From Sanguibacter antarcticus (GTDB taxonomy: Bacteria > Actinomycetota > Actinomycetes > Actinomycetales > Cellulomonadaceae): DNA of 64,000 nt. The DNA is taken from contig NZ_PDJG01000001.1 of the NCBI RefSeq assembly GCF_002564005.1, forward strand, positions 2,108,001-2,172,000. Direction: 5' to 3'. The notes below the pieces were generated by a model. It ran no database searches and was not told where the DNA came from. It saw nothing but the letters and a program-made list of their open reading frames with translations. This document shows, in pieces, positions 25,501 through 32,994 of the stretch; within the stretch, counting starts at the first letter, position 1; the number at the start of each line of letters is the position of its first letter. Made by a program: the position numbers and the translations under genes.

Positions 25501-26047
25501 CGTCGTCGTCGTCATCGGTGAGGGTGTCCGCCTCGCTGTGCCCGTAGTAGCTGCGGGCGGGCAGGGCCTCGGGAAGGAGCTCGAGCTGGAGCGCGATCTC
25601 GTGGACAGACCGCGACCGCTCGCGGAGATCGGTGCTGGTCGACGCGCGGTCTGGCTCGGGCGGGTGCACCACGTCGCCGAGGACAGGCGCGAGGGCTGCC
25701 TCCCACGCGGGGCGGGTGCTCTCGGTGGCGACGGGGGTGGGCTGCGAGGCGGGGCTGTGTCGTTCGAGGTACGCCAGGAGGAGCGCGGCGACGTGCTTGC
25801 AGTCGAGCCGTACCGGGCACGTGCACCGCCCGTACCGCGGCACGGCGTTCTCGCCGGAGCTGGACATCTCGACCGATGCGACGTACTGCTTCGTCGAAGA
25901 CCCAGAGACCTGGGCGACGATCCGCGTGCCGTCGGCGTTGCGCGCCACGCTGAGGACGTTGCCCTGGCGCACGTACTGCTCGCCACGCTCCGCGGTCGTC
26001 CGCCCGACGAGGCGGGTGACGTCAGCGGGTGTGAACACGTCGTCCAT
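22580..26047 (-). CDS. SNF2/Rad54-family helicase with N-terminal SWIM zinc finger
   Basis: 1155 residues. A SWIM finger (Cys75-x-Cys77 … Cys83-x-His85) opens the protein. A middle region of about 550 residues (SNF2_N-associated, of unknown function) contains a run of seven aspartates. The SNF2 ATPase core has DDMGLGKT as Walker A, [10 protein letters not shown] as a DEAQ-type motif II, [9 protein letters not shown] as motif III, and the C-terminal HELICc lobe has [40 protein letters not shown]. Bacterial members of this type are thought to move on DNA or displace polymerase; SWIM domains bind nucleic acid or protein. It begins 19 nt behind the alpha/beta hydrolase gene, so they may share a transcript. 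Confidence 0.92.
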   Translation of the reverse strand: [1155 protein letters not shown]

Positions 26048-26066
26048 TCAACACGACGGGCCGGGC

Positions 26067-26912
26067 CTACCCACGCCAGAACCGGTCGAGGAGGGCTGAT
26101 GTCGCTGCAGGGTTCTCCTCGGCGGGGCAGTGCCCGGCGTCGGGGACGATCTCGTAGGGGGCGCCGAGCGTGATCGCCATCTCCCGCTGCCAGTCGATCG
26201 GCCAGGCGTCGTCGGTCTCGCCGTGGGCCACGAGCGCGCGGACGCCGGTCGCTCGCAGGTCCTCGGTACGGTCCGCCGGGTCCCAGAGGATCTCGATGAT
26301 GCCTCGGAGGTTGTCCGCTGACGTCTGCTCTGCACGCCGTCGCAGGAACGCGTCCCGGTCGGTGAGGTCGGCGGGGGCGACGTCCACGAGCTCGGGGTGG
26401 TCTCGCTCCCAGATGCCGAGCGAGCCGAGGGCGTCCACCTCCTGGAGCCGTTCCTCCTTGCCGCTGCGCCACCCGCGAGGCCCCGAGCACAAGAGCGTCA
26501 CATCGAGGAACGCCTCCGGGCTGGCGAGCACCGCGGCTCGCGCGACGAGCCCGCCGAAGCTGTGGCCGAGCAGGTGGACGGCCGCGCCGTCGCCGACGAG
26601 CGCGGCCACCTCGAGAAGGTCGCCGGTGAACGCGTCCAGCGTGTAGGCAGCGGCCCCGACGGGTGCGACCGAGTCGGCCTGGCCTCGTTGGCTGTACGTC
26701 CACGCGTCCCAGCCTGCCTCCGCGAGGAGCGGCAGCAGAGGCGCGAAGTCGTCTTTCGATCCGGTGAAGCCGGGAACGAGGAGCACTGTGCCGCGAGACG
26801 CACCTGCGGGTCGCGCCCGCAGAGCACTCAGCGCCCCCACCGTGGTCTCGACGACCGTGCTGGTCGGAGACTCCGCCCCTCGGGGCGCGTGCGACGGGCG
26901 CTGTGATGTCAT
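26067..26912 (-). CDS. Alpha/beta-fold hydrolase
   Basis: 281 residues. The oxyanion-hole region is LVPGFTGSKDDF, the nucleophile elbow is GHSFGG (116-121, Ser118), the acidic residue is probably in HGETDDAWP and the catalytic His in DAGHCPAEENP, a full triad in family order. There is no signal peptide, so it is cytosolic. It resembles general esterases or lipases of the abhydrolase_1/6 group, and the substrate is not predictable. It is divergent from the GntR regulator with only 18 nt between start codons, so their promoters overlap and the regulator may control it. Confidence 0.85.
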   Translation of the reverse strand: MTSQRPSHAPRGAESPTSTVVETTVGALSALRARPAGASRGTVLLVPGFTGSKDDFAPLLPLLAEAGWDAWTYSQRGQADSVAPVGAAAYTLDAFTGDLLEVAALVGDGAAVHLLGHSFGGLVARAAVLASPEAFLDVTLLCSGPRGWRSGKEERLQEVDALGSLGIWERDHPELVDVAPADLTDRDAFLRRRAEQTSADNLRGIIEILWDPADRTEDLRATGVRALVAHGETDDAWPIDWQREMAITLGAPYEIVPDAGHCPAEENPAATSALLDRFWRG

Positions 26913-26930
26913 CTTCGAACTCTACGGTGC

Positions 26931-27314
26931 ATGCTTGTCCCTGTGCCCGACCTCCAGATCGCCATCGACGTCGACTCAGGCGTCCCGCCGTACGAGCAGG
27001 TCCGGGTCCAGATCATGGACCTGGTCTCCGCCGAGCAGCTCCGGGTCGGTGAACGCCTGCCTCCCATCCGTGTGCTCGCAGCGGACCTCGGGCTCGCGGC
27101 GGGCACCGTCGCGCACGCGTACCGAGACCTCGAGACCTCCGGCGTCGTCACGACCCGGCGGGGAGCCGGCACCGTGGTGTCGCACAGCGCCGTCGCGAAC
27201 GACGTGCTCCTCCAGCAGGCAGCACGCGCGTTCGTCGACCAGGTGCGTGCGGCGGGGCTCCCGGAGCAGGTCGTGCTCGACGCCGTGCAGGCTGCCCTGC
27301 GCTCCGAGGACTGA
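26931..27314 (+). CDS. GntR-family regulator, YtrA subfamily
   Basis: 127 residues. The N-terminal winged helix has the GntR pattern PPYEQVRVQIMDLVSAEQLRVGERLPPIRVLAADLGLAAGTVAHAYRDLETSGVV, followed by only a short helical dimerisation tail, which marks the YtrA subfamily. Such regulators usually sit next to an ABC transporter. Here none is adjacent, and the nearest target is the divergent hydrolase. The start could be the ATG at 26931 or the GTG at 26943; with 18 nt to the divergent gene, a leaderless message is possible. Confidence 0.85.
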   Translation: MLVPVPDLQIAIDVDSGVPPYEQVRVQIMDLVSAEQLRVGERLPPIRVLAADLGLAAGTVAHAYRDLETSGVVTTRRGAGTVVSHSAVANDVLLQQAARAFVDQVRAAGLPEQVVLDAVQAALRSED

Positions 27315-27360
27315 CACCAGCGCACGCTGCTGGACCGGAGGCGGCTCAGGCTGTGGCGGT

Positions 27361-28392
27361 TCAGGCTGTGGCGGCCGCGTCCAGGCGGGTGGCGACCCAC
27401 TCGAAGACGGCAGCGAAGTACGCCGAGCGGGCTGGCTCGGGTGACAGCGCCAGGTCGTGGATCCCGTCCTCGATCTGCACGACGTCCACGTCAGGTCCGA
27501 TCGCCGGGGCGCGCGCGACGATGTGCCGGACGTCGAGGACGACGTCCACGCGACTGAGGTCAGGGTTGTCCGCACGGTTGACCCCGCTCTGCGTCGAGCA
27601 GCACACGAGCACCGGGCAGCGGACGTCGAGCCCGGCTGCGAGCCGTGCCTGCCCCGCCCGGATCGCCCGCAACCATCCGGCGAGCACAGCCGTGCCGTCG
27701 TACGGCTTGTACCGCTCGTCGATCTCCCACTCTCCGCCCGACTCCGTGCGCAGGCTGCGGGAGTACTCGGACGGCCCGTGCTGCACGACGACGTACCGGG
27801 CACGTCGCCCGACGACGTCGAGCACCGCCGTCCCGATCACGCGGTCGAACCACGGCCGGTTGAGGTCGAGCCACGGGCTGTTGAGCACGAGGCCGTCGAC
27901 CGTCTCGCGTCCGGTCTCGCTGTGTGCCCAGAGCGCCGCGAGCAGGCCGCCCGTCGAGTGTCCGTTGATGACGAGCCGTCCGTAGCCGAGCTCCTCGCGG
28001 ACGACCCTGGTGGCGGCAGCGAGCTCCTCGCCGTACTCCCGGAGGTCGGTGCAGAAGTTCGGCGTCTGGTGCTCGAGGAGAGAACGGCCGTACCCGTGCA
28101 GGTCGATCGCGAAGAAGTCGATCCCGTGGTCCTCCCACTCGCGGGCGAGGTGCGTCTGGAAGAAGTAGTCGGCGAAGCCGTGGATGTAGAGCACTGCGGT
28201 CCGGCCCGCGCGCCCGGCCCGGAGCGAGGCGTCGTCCGTCACGGCTCCGGCGCGGGCCACGAGGGTCGCGACGACCTCGCCCTCGGCGTTCGGTCGCAGC
28301 GGGAGCGTCCTCGCGACCCAGTCATCACCGAGGTCGTCCGGCTCCCAGCGCGCGGGCGCGCCTGGTGCACCGGGCACACCGGGTGCACTCAT
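27361..28392 (-). CDS. Alpha/beta hydrolase, monoacylglycerol lipase/lysophospholipase-like
   Basis: 343 residues. The oxyanion HGFADYF motif lies at 71-77, the cap-preceding FFAIDLHGYGRS block follows, and the nucleophile is GHSTGG with Ser146. The late acidic and His residues are in the region around VDVVQIEDGIHDLALS. This is the serine aminopeptidase S33/hydrolase_4 type that acts on monoacylglycerols or lysophospholipids. The start ATG at 28392 overlaps the stop of the MFS gene by ATGA, so the two are coupled. Confidence 0.85.
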   Translation of the reverse strand: MSAPGVPGAPGAPARWEPDDLGDDWVARTLPLRPNAEGEVVATLVARAGAVTDDASLRAGRAGRTAVLYIHGFADYFFQTHLAREWEDHGIDFFAIDLHGYGRSLLEHQTPNFCTDLREYGEELAAATRVVREELGYGRLVINGHSTGGLLAALWAHSETGRETVDGLVLNSPWLDLNRPWFDRVIGTAVLDVVGRRARYVVVQHGPSEYSRSLRTESGGEWEIDERYKPYDGTAVLAGWLRAIRAGQARLAAGLDVRCPVLVCCSTQSGVNRADNPDLSRVDVVLDVRHIVARAPAIGPDVDVVQIEDGIHDLALSPEPARSAYFAAVFEWVATRLDAAATA

Positions 28393-29861
28393 CCGGCGGC
28401 CCGCTCCTTCGCACGGTGGAGGTCGTCCGTGCGCACCGGCACGAGGAGCGCGAGCCCTGCACCGAGCACGACGACGAGCCCGAGGATGCCCCAGTACTGG
28501 GCGCCGAAGACCATGATCGACAGGGCGAACGCGCTCGGTGCGAGGAAGCTTGCTGCCCGCCCGGTGGTCGCGTAGAGACCGAACATCTCGCCCTCCCGAC
28601 CGACCGGCGCGAGCCGGGCGAGCAGTGCGCGGCTCGCAGACTGTGCTGGGCCGACGAAGACGCAGAGCATGAGGCCGAAGATCCAGAAGACGGTCGCCCC
28701 ACCGTCGTGGAGCACGAGGAGGACGGTCCCCGCGACGATCATGCCGACGAGCGACGTGACGATGATGGGCTTGCCACCGATGCGGTCTTCGACATAGCCC
28801 GCGACGATCGTCGCGAGGCCTGCCACGATGTTGGCCCCGATCGCGAAGACGATGACACCGGATGCGCTGAAGCCGAAGGTCACCGACGCGATGATGCCGC
28901 CGAAGGTGAACACGCCGGCGAGACCGTCCCGGAACACCGCGCTGGCCAGGAGGAACCACACGGTGCGACGGTCCGCACGCCACAGCGCGGCGACGTCCCG
29001 GCCGAGGTTGCGGTACGCCTCGACCATGCTGATGCGGACCTTCGGGCCGCTGGCCGCGACCTCGGGGACCGCGCGCATCACGGGGATGGCGAAGACACCG
29101 AACCACACCGCGGAGACGAGCACAGCCACCCGGACGTCGAGGCCGTTGTCGCTGGTCACCCCGAACCAGCCGACGTCGGGGTTGATGAACCCGACGAAGA
29201 GGATGAGGAGCAGGACGATCCCGCCGAGGTACCCGGCGCCCCACCCGAGCCCGCTCACCTTGCCGAGCGTCGCGGGGGTGGAGACCTGCGAGATCATCGC
29301 GTTGTAGCTGACCGATGCGAGCTCGAAGAAGATGTTCCCGAGCGAGAGCAGAACGATCCCGAGGACGAGGTTCTGATCGAGCGCCTGCGGGTCCGGCGTG
29401 ATGAAGAACATCGTGGCCGTGAGCAGGACGACGACCGCGGTGTTGAGGCCGAGCCACAACCGTCGCCGGCCGGTGTCGTCCGAGCGCGAGCCGAGGACCG
29501 GCGCGAGGACCGCGATGAGCAGCCCGGCAGCGGCGATCCCCCAGCCGAGCCAGGAGGAGTGGGACGCGAGGACCGCGTCGAGGGCAGCCTGGGCTGCCGA
29601 GCCGTCGCCACCGCGCTCAGCGGCGTCGACGACGTCTGGTGCGACGAAGGCGCTGCTCGTGAGCCAGCGCGTGAACACGAAGGTGGTGACGACAGCGTTG
29701 AAGGCTGCCGATCCCCAGTCCCACAGCGCCCAGGAGAGCACGGCACGGCGACCGTGCCGTGTGGAGCTTTCGGAGCGGGCCTCAGCCTCGACGTAGGTCA
29801 CGGGACCAGTGTGGCTGGCGTCACGTGCTTTGTCTCCCCTCGTCCATGACGGGTTGTGCAT
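28389..29861 (-). CDS. Atg22-like (UMF1) MFS transporter
   Basis: 490 residues with about twelve membrane segments. The opening VLSWALWDWGSAAFNAVVTTFVF and the central FFELASVSYNAMI … GWGAGYLGGIVLLL identify the Atg22/UMF1 branch of the major facilitator superfamily, whose yeast member exports amino acids from the vacuole. The bacterial substrate is unknown. The start is uncertain. I chose the ATG at 29861 because AGGAGGGG lies 10 nt upstream; the GTG at 29801 would give the shorter N terminus common in the family. It is coupled to the downstream hydrolase by ATGA and divergent from the 29931 gene. Confidence 0.83.
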   Translation of the reverse strand: MHNPSWTRGDKARDASHTGPVTYVEAEARSESSTRHGRRAVLSWALWDWGSAAFNAVVTTFVFTRWLTSSAFVAPDVVDAAERGGDGSAAQAALDAVLASHSSWLGWGIAAAGLLIAVLAPVLGSRSDDTGRRRLWLGLNTAVVVLLTATMFFITPDPQALDQNLVLGIVLLSLGNIFFELASVSYNAMISQVSTPATLGKVSGLGWGAGYLGGIVLLLILFVGFINPDVGWFGVTSDNGLDVRVAVLVSAVWFGVFAIPVMRAVPEVAASGPKVRISMVEAYRNLGRDVAALWRADRRTVWFLLASAVFRDGLAGVFTFGGIIASVTFGFSASGVIVFAIGANIVAGLATIVAGYVEDRIGGKPIIVTSLVGMIVAGTVLLVLHDGGATVFWIFGLMLCVFVGPAQSASRALLARLAPVGREGEMFGLYATTGRAASFLAPSAFALSIMVFGAQYWGILGLVVVLGAGLALLVPVRTDDLHRAKERAAG

Positions 29862-29930
29862 CCGGCACCAGCCCCTCCTGGATGAGGATGCTCTCATGGA
29901 CTTCTCATCGAATTCGCTGATACTTGGTGC

Positions 29931-30470
29931 ATGAATCCCGGGTGGCGTGTGTTTGCGAGCGCTGCCGTAGCGATGGTCGTGTGGACTCTCGGCCTCGGCA
30001 TCTGGGCTCTCGTCACCCGTGGCGGCCCCGCGATCGACCTCGGCCCGACGATCGCGGTCGAGTCGTCGACCCCCCGCGACGGAAAGTCCCCCGCGCCCCT
30101 CCCGGCGACCGCCACGCCTGATCCTACGGACGTGTCCGCGCTGCCGAGCGACTCGAGCAGCCCGGTCCCCGCAGAGGCGACCCCCCTCCCGACGACGTCT
30201 CAGGAGAGCGAGACCGCTCCCTCGGCGCCGACCACAGCCTCGACGGCTCCGTCTGCACCTGCCGACGAGTCAGAGCCCGTCGAGACGCCCGGTCCCGGCT
30301 CCGGCCTCCCTGCCCCGGAGACGAGCACGGCCGCCGCTCAAGAGACGCAGCCGTCGACCAAGGGCACCGCCTCCGACGAGCCGGACACCGACGGACGGAA
30401 GCGGGACCGCACCTCATCGGTCCGGGACGACGACTGTGACGACGACATGTCGCCGGACGACCGTCGATGA
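29931..30470 (+). CDS. Pro/Ser/Thr-rich single-pass membrane protein, partner of the two-component system
   Basis: 179 residues, no family recognised. One hydrophobic helix (about 8-29) is followed by a long low-complexity Pro/Ser/Thr/Ala/Glu stretch (about 40-150) and a strongly charged C terminus with Asp clusters. The layout suggests a membrane-anchored extracytoplasmic spacer that could sit in the cell wall and be O-glycosylated. It overlaps the histidine kinase start by ATGA, so it is made in step with the kinase and may be an accessory sensor. Function is inferred only from context. Confidence 0.65.
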   Translation: MNPGWRVFASAAVAMVVWTLGLGIWALVTRGGPAIDLGPTIAVESSTPRDGKSPAPLPATATPDPTDVSALPSDSSSPVPAEATPLPTTSQESETAPSAPTTASTAPSAPADESEPVETPGPGSGLPAPETSTAAAQETQPSTKGTASDEPDTDGRKRDRTSSVRDDDCDDDMSPDDRR

Positions 30471-31942
30471 GAGCCACGACCGTCCGGTCCCGCGTGCTCG
30501 CCGCCATGCTCCTGCTCTGCGCGTTCGGGCTCCTCATCGCTGGCCTCACGGCCTATGGGCTCGAACGCAGCAAGGTCGACGCTCGGATCGACGACTCCCT
30601 CGTCCGTTCTGTGACGTCGTTGCGCGACCTCGCGAGCAGCGGGCTCGACCCGGAGACAGGTCAACCGTTCACCACGGCGAGCTCGCTCGTGTACACCGCC
30701 ATCCAGCGCACCATCCCGTCCCCGAACGAAGGCATGATCGGCTACGCGCAGGGTCACGTGCGCTGGTACGCGCCCGAGGCCGTCGCCCTGCGGCTCGAGG
30801 AGGACGAGGCGTTCGTCGAGCACCTCAGCACGCTCCAGGCGTCAGGATCCGCGCTGCTCCAGGGCTTCACGTCCGAGACGACCGAGTACCGGTTCGCCGC
30901 GGTGCCCGTCACTGTCGGTCCGGACGAGACCGGGACCTTCGTCATCGCGTACGACAGGTCGGCAGAGCTCGCCGCGCTGAGCGGCACCTTCCGGACGTAC
31001 GCGGTCGTCGCCGTGATCGCCCTCGTGCTCATCGGTCTCGTCGGCTGGCTGCTGGCCGGCCGCTTCCTCGCTCCGATCCGTCGGTTGCGCGACACGGCGC
31101 AGCAGATCTCCGAGTCGGACCTCTCGACCCGCATCCCGGTCCAGGGGAACGACGACCTCTCCGACCTCACCCGGACGTTCAACGACATGGTGGAACGGCT
31201 CGAACGTTCCTTCGTGTCACAGCGCCAGCTCCTCGACGACGTCGGCCACGAGCTCCGCACGCCGCTGACCATCATCGGCGGGCACCTCGAGGTGATGGAC
31301 CGGCACGACCCGGTCGACGTCATCGCCACCCGAGAGATCGCCCTCGACGAGATCTCTCGGATGAGCAGGCTCGTGGACGACCTCATGACGCTCGCCACCG
31401 CCGACCGTCCCGACTTCGTCCGTCGCGACTACGTCGACCTGGGGCGTCTCACCGACGACGTCCTGGACAAGGCGCGAGCGCTCGCTCCCCGCAACTGGGT
31501 CGTCGACGCTCGCGCAGAGCTCCCGTTCCCGCTGGACTCGCAGCGCATCACCCAGGCGTGGCTCCAGCTCGCGTCGAACGCGGTCAAGTACTCGGCGGAC
31601 GGCTCGACGATCGCGGTCGGTTCAGCCGTCGCCCTGGACGAGGCCCGGATCTGGGTGCGCGACGACGGCATCGGCATCGCCCCGCACGATCTCGGGAGGA
31701 TCTTCGGGCGCTTCGTCCGAGCAGGGTCAGGGACCCCTGACCGTGGCGGGCGGGGCCTCGGCCTCGCGATCGTCGCCGCGATCGCCGCCGCGCACAACGG
31801 GAGCGCCGAGGTCGAGTCGACCGAGGGCGCAGGCTCCACGTTCACGGTCACCCTGCGCCGTCAGCCTCCGGACCTCGGGGCACGCCTGCCCCTCGAGCTC
31901 TCCCGCCCTGTGCACGACAACCATCTGGAGAGACACCTATGA
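30467..31942 (+). CDS. Sensor histidine kinase, HAMP type
   Basis: 491 residues. TM1 (about 10-31), an extracytoplasmic sensor domain of about 145 residues, TM2 (about 178-201), HAMP (about 202-253), then the DHp domain with the phospho-acceptor His261 in DDVGHELRTPL and an HATPase_c domain with the N box (QLASNAVKYS), G1 (RDDGIGI) and G2 (GGRGLGLAI). All catalytic motifs are intact. It overlaps both neighbours by ATGA, giving the gene order accessory protein, kinase, regulator; the kinase-before-regulator order is the less common one for this class. The signal is unknown. Confidence 0.93.
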   Translation: MRATTVRSRVLAAMLLLCAFGLLIAGLTAYGLERSKVDARIDDSLVRSVTSLRDLASSGLDPETGQPFTTASSLVYTAIQRTIPSPNEGMIGYAQGHVRWYAPEAVALRLEEDEAFVEHLSTLQASGSALLQGFTSETTEYRFAAVPVTVGPDETGTFVIAYDRSAELAALSGTFRTYAVVAVIALVLIGLVGWLLAGRFLAPIRRLRDTAQQISESDLSTRIPVQGNDDLSDLTRTFNDMVERLERSFVSQRQLLDDVGHELRTPLTIIGGHLEVMDRHDPVDVIATREIALDEISRMSRLVDDLMTLATADRPDFVRRDYVDLGRLTDDVLDKARALAPRNWVVDARAELPFPLDSQRITQAWLQLASNAVKYSADGSTIAVGSAVALDEARIWVRDDGIGIAPHDLGRIFGRFVRAGSGTPDRGGRGLGLAIVAAIAAAHNGSAEVESTEGAGSTFTVTLRRQPPDLGARLPLELSRPVHDNHLERHL

Positions 31943-32613
31943 GCAAGATCCTCATCGCCGAGGACGAGACCCGGATCGCCGCGTTCCTCAACAAGGGGTT
32001 GCGCGCGGCCGGGTACGTGCCGACGGTCGTCGGCTCGGGGCGGGAGGCCTACGACCAGGCGTCGAAGGGGCAGCACGACCTCCTCATCCTCGACCTCGGG
32101 CTGCCGGACCAGGACGGCTTCACCGTCCTGCGCCGACTGCGCGCGGCCAAGGCGACGGTGCCCGTCATCATCCTCACGGCACGCAACTCGGTCACGGACA
32201 CGGTGGCCGGCCTCGAGGGCGGCGCCGACGACTACATGGCGAAGCCTTTCCGGTTCGAGGAGCTGCTCGCTCGGATCCGCCTGCGTCTGCGGTCGGACGC
32301 AGAGAACAGCTCGGAGAGCAACGAGCTCACCCACGGTGGGCTCAGCCTCGACCTGCGGACGCGGCGTGCACGCGTCTCGGGCACGCACGACGTAGAGCTG
32401 TCCGCCCGCGAGTTCGGCCTGGCCGAGGCCTTCTTGCGCAATGCTGAGCAGGTGCTCAGCCGGGAACAGCTGCTGTCCATGGTGTGGGGCTACGACTTCG
32501 ATCCTGGGTCGAACGTCGTCGACGTGTACGTCCGCTACCTGCGGAACAAGCTCGGTGCGGACCGCTTCGTCACGGTGCGCGGGATGGGATACCGGCTGAT
32601 CGCCGTGAGATAG
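31939..32613 (+). CDS. OmpR/PhoB-family response regulator
   Basis: 224 residues. A receiver domain with acidic pocket Glu8-Asp9, phospho-acceptor Asp52 (LLILDLGLPD), the conserved Thr in ILTAR and Lys in DYMAKPF. A C-terminal winged helix (about 128-222) ends in the typical VDVYVRYLRNKLG and GMGYRL. It is the cognate regulator of the kinase just upstream, overlapping it by ATGA. It probably autoregulates the operon and may act on genes outside the window. No obvious direct-repeat box was identified upstream of 29931. Confidence 0.94.
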   Translation: MSKILIAEDETRIAAFLNKGLRAAGYVPTVVGSGREAYDQASKGQHDLLILDLGLPDQDGFTVLRRLRAAKATVPVIILTARNSVTDTVAGLEGGADDYMAKPFRFEELLARIRLRLRSDAENSSESNELTHGGLSLDLRTRRARVSGTHDVELSAREFGLAEAFLRNAEQVLSREQLLSMVWGYDFDPGSNVVDVYVRYLRNKLGADRFVTVRGMGYRLIAVR

Positions 32614-32994
32614 CCCGGATCGGGGAGCGTGCCCGGAGGACGACCGGTGCGCCAGGCTCCGTCGACGGGCACGAACCCGAGAGATGGGTCCGGCCGCCGC
32701 CTCTAGGGGAAGACGACGACCGGACGCGTGCGAAGGCCGGGCAAGCGCCCGTCAGCAACGAGCCGACCTCCACCGTCACCACGAGCGGACGAGGAGCGGC
32801 GACTTCTCCCCCGCCGCCCCACGCCCACGCTCTTGGTCACGTTGCTCTCAGGGCCGCCACGCTCACGGCCCCTGCGGTCTGCGCATCGCTCGCGCAGCTT
32901 CCGCCTGAGCACAATCATGGGCGTTCCGCATGAGGAGCAGAGGAACCCCAGATGAGAAACCTCTTATTTTCCGACAGGTCGTCGGGTCCCAGCG
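32614..32994. other. 381-nt gap without a supported gene
   Basis: This lies between the response regulator and the murB stop, which converge. Open frames here have poor codon bias, no ribosome-binding sites and no recognisable product. A weak 5-bp hairpin (32971-32985) next to an AT-rich stretch is the only structure seen. I see no RNA gene. Confidence 0.6.

Noticed and set aside
22745..26173. A 1142-codon open frame on the plus strand
   Set aside because: It lies exactly opposite the SWIM/SNF2 helicase gene and its translation is a low-complexity Arg/Glu/Val/Asp sequence with no domain; such antisense frames are normal at about 70% G+C.
32971..32985. Hairpin CCGAC/GTCGG as a murB terminator
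   Set aside because: Only 5 bp, and on the murB strand it is followed by A-rich rather than T-rich sequence.
32614..32994. Possible small genes between the response regulator and murB
   Set aside because: The candidate frames lack codon bias, ribosome-binding sites and any recognisable product.
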